From: Colius striatus | Taxonomy: Eukaryota; Chordata; Aves; Coliiformes; Coliidae | DNA: 64,000 bases | Reading direction: 5' to 3' | Assembly (NCBI RefSeq): GCF_028858725.1 | Contig: NC_084759.1 | Coordinates: forward strand, 177,411,770-177,475,769 | Part shown: in pieces, positions 36,566 through 46,301 of the stretch | Numbering within the stretch: the first letter of the stretch is position 1 | Layout of the letters: every line of letters starts with the position of its first letter | Translations under genes and position numbers: made by a program | Notes under the pieces: generated by a model | What the model was told of the DNA's origin: nothing | The model's input: the letters and a program-made list of their open reading frames with translations, nothing else | The model's database searches: none

Positions 36566-37355
36566 GGCAGAGAGGAATGTCATGAGATTCAATGAGGACA
36601 AGTGCAGAGTCCTGCATCTGGGAAGGAACAGCCCCATACACCAGTACAGGCTGGGGGTTGAACTACTTAAGAGCAGCTCTGCAGAGAGAGACCTGGGAGT
36701 CTTGATTGATAATAAGTTAAATATGAGCCAGCAATGTGCCCTTGTGGCCAAGAAGGCCAATGGCATCCTGGGATGTGTCAAGAAGTGTGTGGCCAGCAGG
36801 TCAAAGGAGATTCTTCTACTCTGCCCTGGTGAGGCCTCATCTGGAGTATTGTGTCCAGTTCTGGGCTCCTCAGCTCAAGAGGGACAGAGAACTTCTGGAG
36901 AGAATCCAGCACAGAGCCACCAAGATGATCAGGAGACTGGAACTTCTTTCATATGAGGAAAGGCTGTGGGAACTGGGGCTGTTTAGTCTGGAGAAGAGGA
37001 GACTGAGGGGAGATCTTATTAACATTTGTAAATATCTAAAGGGTGGGTGTCAGGAGGCTGGGACATCCCTTTTTTCTGTGGTATCTAGTGACAGGACAAG
37101 GGGTAATGGGATGAAGCTGGAACACAAAAAGTTCCACTTAAACATAAGAAGAAACTATTTCACTGTGAGGGTGAGGGAGCAGTGGCACAGGCTGCCCAGA
37201 GGGGTTGTGGAGTCTCCTTCCTTGGAGGTCTTCAAGACCCACCTGGACATGTTCCTGTGCGATCTGATCTAGGTGAACCTGCTTCTCCAGGGGGGTTGGA
37301 CTAGATGATCTCTAAAGGTCCCTTCCAACTCCTATGATTCTACGATTCTACGATT
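36566..37355 (+). mobile_element. CR1 LINE 3' half, frameshifted
   Basis: This is the longest CR1 copy of the young-looking subfamily here, in sense orientation. One frame (36582-36956) holds [34 protein letters not shown] and [11 protein letters not shown] second frame (36736-37272) carries on with [19 protein letters not shown] to the C-terminus. The switch sits at 'CAAAGGAGATTCTTCTACTC', where the copy at 29.5 kb has extra bases. It ends with a full 3' UTR and octamers (CTATGATTCTACGATTC). It is 5'-truncated and inactive. Confidence 0.95.
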
Positions 37356-38365
37356 TTTGCCTAGGATTATAAGTATAGACTATGTCTAAATTAATTATAC
37401 CTGAATAATTCATTCAATGGATAAAAGTTTAAATGCAATCAAGAAGTCAAGTGGTGTTAGATTAGACTGAGAATATTACTGTATGTTAAGAGAGAAGTAA
37501 AGAGACAAATAGATTCCCAATGCTCTAAAGACCCTTATTCTTGACATTCTTCATAAGTTTATTTGTATGTGAAGTGGATTTGTTGTCATGGAAGTTTTTT
37601 TTAATCAAAAGTTTCTACAAATTAGCAATTTTTGATATATATTTAAAAAAAAAAATATTTCTAGGCTGTTGAAAATACCTAAGCACAGGAGGAAAAAAAA
37701 AAGCTGAAGACATACATTGCTCCTTGATAGGTATTTTGAAATTCTTATAGTCAAATGCACATTCGCCAGCCCCAGACAAGAGGATACTGTTTTCAAGCTG
37801 TTGTCTGCCTGCTATGTAGCTCCCTGGACTTTCCTTTAAAAAATCCCAGTTGTGGCAGGTCTTTGAGACAGGCTGTTGATCCCAGTGGGGGATCTGCTCT
37901 CCACAGATAATGCAGTGAATGCATTTCAGACTGATCTGCAGGATGTGCATCCTCACCCCTGCTTTCCCTAGGCAGGAGGCTTGGGAGATGTACTACATCT
38001 CTGATGCCATTCATACCATTTGTGCCCCAGAGCTGCTATATGAGGTGAGTTGGAGAAGCTTCATTTCAACTTAATTTTCCAGACCCACATGTCCAGGAAA
38101 TGCCCACTTCTCCTCTGGCCATGAATGGTGTCCTGAAAGATTTACCAAGCCAATAGGATTAAAGGCCTGTGTCTAAGGATGAAGGCACTACAAGCTTTGA
38201 GTGTATTAGTATATTAACAGGGCTGGAGCTGAGCTTTGGTATGAGCTCACCATCTGCTAAAATGTTTGTACAGTCTTTGGCCTAGTTCTGTCCTCAGTCA
38301 GTGCTTTCCAAACAGTCTCTGGGCTTGGGGTGGTTGCCACAAGCCAGAGATCATTCCCAAATGGC
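37356..38365. other. Intergenic, nothing recognised
   Basis: 1 kb; overlapping minus-strand frames of 63-113 codons occur at 37.6-38.0 kb but resemble no known protein. Confidence 0.4.
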
Positions 38366-38512
38366 CATATAAATATATTATATTTTATGCATAATATATA
38401 TCTAAATATTATTTTATATATTTTTATATATAGTAAAGTTGTATAAAATATAAGAATATATAATATATTAATTACAGATGATAATATGATACTATATTAT
38501 TATCGTTCTCTG
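38366..38512. repeat. AT-rich low-complexity tract
   Basis: About 150 bp made almost wholly of A and T in TATATA/AATATT words. Confidence 0.85.
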
Positions 38513-39923
38513 TGTAATGCTAATATAATTGCTTTGTTTAGAGAGATCTGAGGGTTTATCTGTAAACCTGCAGTGTGCCACACCCTTTGCCTCAGAACCA
38601 AGGAGCAGCTCCCCCTCTATTTTACTTACCAATACAGATGTGACCACAGTGCACAGCAATCAAGTTGTAAGTAGAATAGCAGTTTCTAAACTTCTGTGGG
38701 TTATATTAAATTCTTAAGGCATCTGCCACAAACCAGATCTGGAAGCTGGAGATAGCCATGGTCAGTTTATGACAAAAATATGAACTTTGCCATTACATAC
38801 CTCTAGCCAGCAGCAGGTTTTGGAGTCAGTCAGGACCCTGAACTCACCTTGTTACTCTTTTTATACTGGAATACTTTTTCTGCTTTGTTTATGTTATTAA
38901 TATTATGAGTGCAGATAGGCAGAATTTCTATCTATAGAAAGAAAGCCTGGAGCCTTTTCAGCAACTCTGCAATGGTCAAATCACACCAGGTTTTTCTCAG
39001 ATTCTTAATCCACAGGAAAAGCAGGGCCAGAGACTGGTAAAAGAATATGTATTCTAACAGCTTCCCTAAAACATGCTTTAATCACTTCCCTTTATCAGGC
39101 CTGTGCAGGCCTTGTTTGCTAAGAAAAATTAGCTGCAACTAATTTACAAGCAATGAGTAACAGGCAATTTATCTAGAAGCTTACAACTGTTGCCTGGATA
39201 CAAATCTATTCAATGCTTTTATATAGAAAATGCTTTTAGGTTGTTTGCAGACATTTGTTTTGGTGATAAATTGTCCAACAGAAAGTGAGGGCACATGGCA
39301 TTACTACCTTAACCTCCTATGCAACACGGAGTACTGCTCCTATGCTGCCACTAAATAGCTATAATAAGGAGCAGTATGTTGAGCCCTGTTTGGTGAGAGA
39401 ATCCATGCAGCCTATGAATATGGTTCTTGATTTGCCTCTAGAGGATTAGAGATCTGTGAGTGCAAAGAGCAGAATTACATTTAATGATCTGCCTATGTTT
39501 ATTAGCAGCTGCAAAATAAAACACTGAAGAAAACTATTATTAAAAAAACCCAAAATGAACCTGTTGAAATGCAGTGGATACATAAAGGGAACTTGCTATA
39601 TCTCTTAAAAGTTGAAATGTTGGAACTGATTGTAAAGATGTTGAAAATTTGTGAGCAGGAATGTAAAAACTGCAAAACATGTTATACAGTCTAAAGAGGT
39701 GTTTTGAACAGGCTTTTTTCCATCTTTCATTCTAATATGAGCATTTGTGTTGCCAAAATCAGCCTAGAGATATGTGCAAATCAAATGTTGGAATTCCCAA
39801 AGTGAATGGTAAGCTGCATCCACATGTCCAGCTGCTGAACTATGTCCCAGAAACACAAGAGTCTGATGGGAAACAGGGAAATCTCCTTTGCAGAGATGTG
39901 CTGCTTGCTCTCATTAGACCCAC
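38513..39923. other. Intergenic, nothing recognised
   Basis: 1.4 kb with no identifiable gene or repeat. Confidence 0.45.
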
Positions 39924-40660
39924 CATGGTGGTTTAGCCAGGTGTCCACCAAGTTATAATATCACTCATCCTCCTAAACTGGACAGGGGAGAGAGAGAAAT
40001 CTAATGATCAGTTTGTGAGCTAAGGACGGAGAGATCGCTCAGCAATTAGTGTCACAGAAAAAACAGACTCAAGTTGGAAAGAAAAAGGTTTGATTTATTA
40101 ATGAACAATCAAAACAGAACAGGGAGATGAGAAATAAAACTGAATCTTAAAACACTTCCCCTCACTCCTCCCTTTTCCTGGGATTCCTCTTCCTTCCCCT
40201 CTAGCGGTGCAGGGGATGGGGGCTACGGTCACTTCATTGCAGATGGACTTTGCCGCTGCTTCTTCTCAGGGGGAGGCCTCCTCACACTTCCTACTGATAC
40301 AGTGTGGGGTCCTTCCCCATGGGAGATAGTCCCTCATGAACTTCTCCAGTGTGAGGCATTCCCGTGGGCTACCCTCCTTCTCCACTGACCTTGGTGTCTG
40401 CAGAGATATTCTCACTCCCTATAGATAATGCAGTTTAGCAACTGCACAACACCTTCTTCTCCTTCTCAAATATATTATTCACAGAGGCATTACCCCAATC
40501 ACTAATTGACCAGGCCTGGGTCAGGTGGGGGGTCCATCTTAGAATTGACTGGCCCTAACCTTATCAGCTACAGGGGAAGATTCTGGCAGCTCTTTGTTTA
40601 AAGAAGTCACCCCTGTAGCTCCTCCTGCTACCAAAAAACCTGGCCCAGGCAAAAACACTA
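39924..40660 (-). mobile_element. Solo LTR of the copy A/C family (copy B), internally deleted
   Basis: An antisense LTR that is very similar to copy C over its 3' third ('AACAATCAAAACAGAACAGG', 'TTCCCCTCTAGCGGTGCAGG', 'CTGATACAGTGTGGGGTCC'). Its middle, present in A and C, is missing after 'CTTCTCCAGTGTG'. The right end reads ACACTACA, the reverse of the TGTAGTG start of copy A. Flanks CCCAC (39919-39923) and GCCAC (40661-40665) agree at 4 of 5 bases, which fits an old 5-bp target duplication. Confidence 0.85.
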
Positions 40661-41417
40661 CAGCCACACTCTGCTTTTGGTGGATTGAATAGTTTGATAT
40701 ATCTGTAACATATCTGGTTATGAGCTAGGAGATCTATTATTGTTTTGGTAGAAAACAAAAGAAAGAGGAAAGTAATTCAGATATGAGGACAATTATGAAG
40801 CTGCTGTTCCACTTTTACCTCTCCATTTATACTCAATGTTTTTGAGCTTCATTGAACAAAGCACACAAGTGTAAACTTTAAGAGTTTAGGACCTCTGAGT
40901 AAGAAACTTACTTTTGGTAATTCGAGATGTTGCTCAGGTTTCCTTTCTCTGGCAGCTTCCCATGTAGTGCTGATTCTCATGTCTAAAATCTGCATGCTAC
41001 TATAGTTAAAGATCATTTAGATCAGTTTATCAAGAATTTTTCTTTATTTTAGAAGTTTCTAGCAATCAAGATTTTCCTATTAAAAAAACCCTACTTAACA
41101 CTTTTACAAACTTCAAACAAGCAAGCAAACAAATGCATAAGATAAAGTCATTTTTACCCACCATATTAGATTTCTTACTTCTGTAATCTTTGGCCTGTGT
41201 CTGCTTGGTATACGTTTCCTCCAGATCTAGAAGATTTAGATGGTCACATTGTTAAGAAAATCACTACCAAATCACTTTGATCATAGTTATATAAAAATAT
41301 GAGAAATTAAAATGTAGGCCAAGCATATGTTGTGCTTCCAATACTTTTTAATTCTCATTTCAATTTTGATGTCTCATTTTCCTGATGGTGTTTACAGGTA
41401 TATTATGTAGAAAATTA
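40661..41417. other. Intergenic, nothing recognised
   Basis: 750 bp of AT-rich sequence between LTR copy B and a CR1 tail. Confidence 0.45.
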
Positions 41418-41728
41418 TTATAGAATCATAGAGTTATAGAGGTTGGAAGAGACTTTTAGAGATCATCTAGTCCAACCCCCCTGAAGAAGCAGGTCCACTT
41501 AGATCAGGTCACATAGGAACATGTCCCAACCTCCTGACACCCATCATTTAGATATTTGTAAATATTAATAAGGTATCCCTCCTTGGTCTCCTCTTCTCTA
41601 GACTAAACAGCCCCAGTTCTCGCAGCCTTTCCTTGTATGAAAGATGTTCCAGTCCCCTGATCATCTTGGTGGCCCTGCATTGGACTCTTTCCAGAAGTTC
41701 CCTGTCCCTCTTGAGCTGAGGAGCCCAG
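41418..41728 (-). mobile_element. CR1 LINE 3' fragment with internal deletion
   Basis: Antisense CR1 from the terminal octamers (ATAGAATCATAG) to 'GAGCTGAGGAGCCCAG'. Compared with the copy at 42173-42592, about 190 bp is missing at 'GGAACATGTCCCAACCTCC'. The joined ends share ATGTCC. Confidence 0.93.
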
Positions 41729-42172
41729 CATCATCAGCATGTCAAGTTATTATGACACTTCTGTGTTGTTTGACACATACCATTATTTTGTTGGGCTGTT
41801 ATGAGGAGTAAAGTGACTATGCTGTACAAATCAATACAGTCACGTGAAAATTTCCTTCTACTTCCTCACAGAGAAAATTAACTTTTTTGGTAATGTTTAG
41901 AAATATAATCCCAATGGTCTGCCTTGTTGTAAATTGCAGTCAGCTCTGTACAGCTGATGAAAGAACTACCACTTGGCAGAAAACATGCAGGGCCTCACTA
42001 GCAAGGTTTTCCTTGGAAGATAAATTATTGAAAGATTCAAGTATTTCTTTGGAACAACCCTCTTTATCTACAGAAATGCAGCCAGAAGTTCATTTCCACA
42101 ACACAGACAGGAAGAGCTGCAGGAGGCAGCTTTCTATGTTGGAATTTTTCTACAATTGATCCCACAGAAACA
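41729..42172. other. Unique spacer between two inverted CR1 copies
   Basis: About 440 bp of sequence without recognised family. It contains an open frame of 90 codons (41887-42159) that I do not recognise. It lies between an antisense and a sense CR1 tail. Confidence 0.5.
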
Positions 42173-42592
42173 TGACTGGAACATCTTTTATATGAGCAAA
42201 GGCTGCGGGAACTGGGGCTGTTTAGTCTAGAGAACAGGAGATTGAGGGGAGATCTTATGAACATGTATAAATACCTAAAGGATGGGTGTCAGGAGGTTGG
42301 GACATCTCTTTTTTCTGTAGTAGCTAGCAAGAGGACAAGGGGTAATGGGATGAAGCTGGAACAAAAAAAGTTCCCCTTAAATATAAGAAAAAACTATTTC
42401 ACTGTTGAGAGTGAGGGAGCAGTGGCACAGGCTGCCCAGAGGGGTTGTGGAGTCTCCTTCCTTGGAGATCTTCAAGACCTACCTGGACATGTTCCTGTGC
42501 GACCTGATCTAGGTGAACCTGCTTCTGCAGGGGGGTTGGACTAGATGATCTCTAAAGGTCCCTTCCAACCCCTACCATTCTATGATTCTATG
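42173..42592 (+). mobile_element. CR1 LINE 3' fragment
   Basis: Sense CR1: 'GACTGGAACATCTTTTATATG', the ELGLFSLE region, 'GGTGTCAGGAGGTTGGGACATC', 'GAAGCTGGAACAAAAAAAG', 'CAGCCCAGAGGGG'-type text and a full 3' UTR with two octamers. It has several indels in the coding part. Confidence 0.95.
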
Positions 42593-43839
42593 CTTATCTT
42601 CTGTTTGGCCAAACAAAGCTAGTCTGTCAATTGCAGGGGTGGTAACTGCTACTGTTTAATTACTGAACAAAGAGTAACTTTCTTATTTTATCTGCCTTGC
42701 CACCCTTTCAAGGATGGTAGATCAAACGCAACACCTTCTTAGCAGCTTTCATCACTTTAGAGCACCAAAGAAAGCATTCATTGAAACTAAAACATTTGGC
42801 TGTATCTCGTTAAGGTGAAATATAGGGTTTCCACCCTATATGAAATGAAGACTCGCCTGGAAGTTGAAAAGTATCCTGGGGACACTTCTAAATCTGAGAA
42901 CATAGGACATTTTATTAAAAGATTACATGTTATGGCCAAATTAAATTATTCAAAAAGTATCTCCAAGATTATTTAATGTTGTATAAACCAATGGTTAAAA
43001 ATTTAAATATGAGATATTAAGATGAAGAGCAAAAGACCAAACTTTCCCTGCAAATGGCAAAAACTGCTAGTGAGTGGTTAGACAAGAAAACAAAGGGAAT
43101 AAAAAATTTTGAAAAAGTGTTATCACTTTTATCTTTTTGCTTTGTTCCAATTTTACAGGAGCTTTTAAAAAACAATATTTAAAGAATGAAGAAAAGAAGC
43201 TTAGAAGCTCTCTCTTACGGGAGAGACATAAACTGCAGCTGAGAAATCCTGAGAGTTTAAATGCAGGTAGCTCAGAGGGCCTGTTGCCTTTGCCCTGAGC
43301 TACCTGGAGCTACGTTGCCTCTCTGTACCACATCCTGCAGCTGATGGATGCACCAAGAAACTCACAGGTGTAAGGGAGTGAGGGCATTTGCAGCTGAAAG
43401 ATGATGAAGGTTATGCTGAGGTGATGAAGCCATTCAGGAACTGAGAAGGGTCAGGAATTTGGTACACTGCCAGTTGCCTCCGCTGGCTATGGTGAGAGAT
43501 GGATGATCAAGCAATTAGTGGTGATGGAACAAACTTTTCTGCATGTTTTCTTTTGTGGATTGGGTTGGAAGGTAAAAGATGGTGATGGTCCCATTTTTAT
43601 GAGAATCAATTCTTTTTCTTTATGTCTGTAACTGAAATCTTCGAGGATAAAATGAACATTTTATTATAAGGAATTACCGAAAGCAGATTTGAGGGACTAC
43701 TTTCTTCCCTGCAAATGGCTAATTCATAGACTGTGTTAGCATTGGTTCATGTCTGGGAAGAAAGGGTAAGCTTTTCTCCTGGAGACACTGAATTTTACAA
43801 TAGAAATAGTTTTGATTAGTTTGATTATCACAGAAATAC
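42593..43839. other. Intergenic, nothing recognised
   Basis: 1.2 kb with no identifiable gene or repeat. Confidence 0.45.
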
Positions 43840-44116
43840 TTTTGATAGGATGAGGAGTAATGGCTTTAAACTTAAAGAGGCAAGGTTCAGATCGGATGCT
43901 ATGAAGAAGTTCTTCCCTATCAGGGTGGTGAGGCACTGGAACAGGTTGCCTGGAGACGTTGTGGATGTCCTATCCCTGGAAGTGTTCAAGGCCAGTTTGG
44001 ATGGGGCTTTGAGCAAACTGGTCTAGTGGAAAGTGTCCCTGCCTATTGCAGGGTGATTGAAATTAGGTGACATTTAAAGTCCCTTCCAACCCAAACCTTT
44101 CCATAATTCTATGATT
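43840..44116 (+). mobile_element. CR1 LINE 3' fragment, different subfamily
   Basis: Sense CR1 tail: 'TTTGATAGGATGAGGAGTAA', 'GGTGGTGAGGCACTGGAACAG', 'GGATGGGGCTTTGAGCAAAC', 'GTCTAGTGGAAAGTGTCCC' and 'CCCTTCCAACCCAAACC' followed by octamers. The wording differs from the 29.5/36.6/42.2 kb group, so it belongs to another CR1 subfamily. Confidence 0.92.
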
Positions 44117-45168
44117 AGCTAACAGTATTTAATATCTTCCAGACTCACAATAGACTGCAGTTAAAAAACCTCACCACTTGAAATTTACAATGACTAGAGG
44201 AAACTTAAAATGATATTTCAGTTCACTAAGTTTGTTCCCCAAAAGCAAAATATAAATGGAAAATTGACATGAGTACATGAGACAGAAAATCTTAATTCTA
44301 GTGGATGTCCTTTTTCAAAGTGCTGAACCAGACAACATAGATCTGAGCTTATTAATGTTCAGTTTAATGGCATCAAGTTTTTTCTCTGCCTATAGTTTAT
44401 TCATTTTAAGAGATATTTGTTTGGCAGATTGAAGAGACTATGACAATATAATAATTCTGTGCACACAAATCTCTTTTCTCATGTTCTAAAGCATACTAGA
44501 TCAAGTTTGAATTTTTATTTCTGCAGAAAAGAAAACTGTGTTTTATGGCTCCTTTACAAAGCAGCTTCAGAATTATTGCTATAATGCACACTTATAAAGC
44601 AAGGTTCTTTTTTCTCACTAGCAGCTTGGAAGACACTGCAAATGCCCAAAAGTTTTGTTCTGCAAATATTCTTTCAGTGGTCGAAGGTGTTGTTGAATGG
44701 TCTTATTGAATTCATACTTAAATGTAAGTATCAGTGTATGCAAAGTCCTTCCAGATGCCTTGCACTTGAATAGTAATTAAAAAGTTACTATAATAATTAT
44801 CATAAATTAATGTCAAAACATCAGGTGATTGTAGCAGCTCAGGCCAAAGGTCAACTTAGCCTGGCATTCTGTCTCCAGCAGTGGTCATAAGTGCAAGAAC
44901 ATGGTAAATGTATACGACATGTCCCTTCTACCCTCCTGGATGTATTTTGCTTACTTAGCGAGTCTAAGCAGTAGGAAGGTGCCCAGCAGGTGTCCTTCCA
45001 ATTCATCATTGGTCTCTCCTTGAGCCAAGAAAACTAGTTGCACCCACAGTAACCTCTGGCCAAGTTTCATGAAACTCCTTGTCCTGAAAAGATTTTACTC
45101 AGTGCATGAAATATCACATCCTTTTGATTAGCTCAGACATTTGTGAGACATGGAAAGGAATACCTGCT
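44117..45168. other. Intergenic with a possible very old repeat
   Basis: Mostly unrecognised. The piece around 44840-44900 ('GGCCAAAGGTCAACTTAGCC', 'ATTCTGTCTCCAGCAGTGG') resembles an ancient sauropsid interspersed repeat, probably a CR1-related tail in antisense, but it is too diverged to be sure. Confidence 0.35.
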
Positions 45169-46301
45169 TCTAGTGGTTTTGCCAGAGGTGGGTTTTGGTA
45201 GCAGGGGGGCTTCAGTGGTGGCTTCTTTAAACAAAGAGCTGCCAGAAGCTTCCCCTGTAGCTGATAGGGCTAATGCCAGTCAGTTCTAAGATGGACCTGC
45301 AGCTGACCCAAGCCTGGCCAGTTAGTGACTGAGGTAACACCTCTGTGAATAATGTATTTGAGATGGGAAGAAGTGAGAATGTGAAAACATCTCCCTAGAC
45401 ACTGAGGTCAGTGGAGAAAGAGGGGTAGCAGTTGCTTAAGCACAGTAAGAAAGTTTCGTCTGTGACCTGTAGTGAGAACCATGGTGAGGCAGCTTTGCCC
45501 CTGTAGTCCATGGAGGCCACTGGGGAGCAGACAACCCCTCGCAGCCTGTGGAGGACCCCATGACTGAGCAAGTGGATGCCTGAAGGAGGCTGTGACTCCA
45601 TTGGGAGCTTGTGTTGGAGCAAGTTCCTGGCAGGACCTGGGAGCCCATGGAAAGTGAGGAGCTCACACCAGAGCTCACACAGGATCAGGACTTGTGATCC
45701 TGTGAGGGACCCAGACTGGAGCAGTCACTACCTGAAGGACTGTTCTCCCAGTGGATGACCCACGCTGGGGCAGAGTGTGAGGAGCTGCCCCTGTGGGAGG
45801 TCCCATGCTGGAGCAGTTCATGAAGAACTGTAGCCCATGGGAAGGACCCACATTGGAGAAGTTCATGATGGACTATCTCCCATGGGGAGGGACCCCACAC
45901 TGTATCAGTAGGAAGTGTGACGAGGCCTCCCCCTGAGAAGAAGCAGCGCCAAAGTCCATCTGTAATGAACTGACTGCAGCTCTCATCCCCCATCCCCTGC
46001 ACCGCTAGAGGGGAAGGAAAGAGGAATCCCAGGAAAAGCGAGTGGTGAGGAGAGGTGTTTTAAGATTCAGTTTTATTTTTCATCTCCCTGTTCTGTTTTG
46101 ATTGTTCATTAAAAAGTCAAACCCTTTCTCCTCAAGTTGAGTCTGTTTTGCCCATGACACTCATTGCTGAGTGATCTCTCTGTCCTTATCTCAACTCACA
46201 AACCTCTCATTTAATTTCTCTTTCCCTTGTACAGTTTAGGAAGAGGAGTGATATTATAACTTGGTGGGCATCTGGCACCCAGCCAAGGCTAAACCACCAC
46301 A
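45169..46301 (+). mobile_element. Solo LTR of an avian endogenous retrovirus (copy C), near full length
   Basis: A sense LTR of 1.13 kb from 'TAGTGGTTTTGCC' (the first two bases are degraded from TG) to 'CTAAACCACCACA'. It keeps the whole middle part with repeated 'GGAGCAGTTCATGAAGAACTG'-type blocks, the 'GAACTGACTGCAGC' segment, a polyadenylation region near 46065-46130 and 'GTTGAGTCTGTTTTGCCCATG'. Flanks CTGCT and CTTCT match at 4 of 5 bases. No internal viral genes lie next to it. All open frames in it (for example 45576-45758 and the antisense frames) are incidental. Confidence 0.88.

Noticed and set aside
45395-46002. Several antisense and sense frames of 60-105 codons
   Set aside because: They are incidental to LTR copy C and its repeated 'GGAGCAG' blocks.
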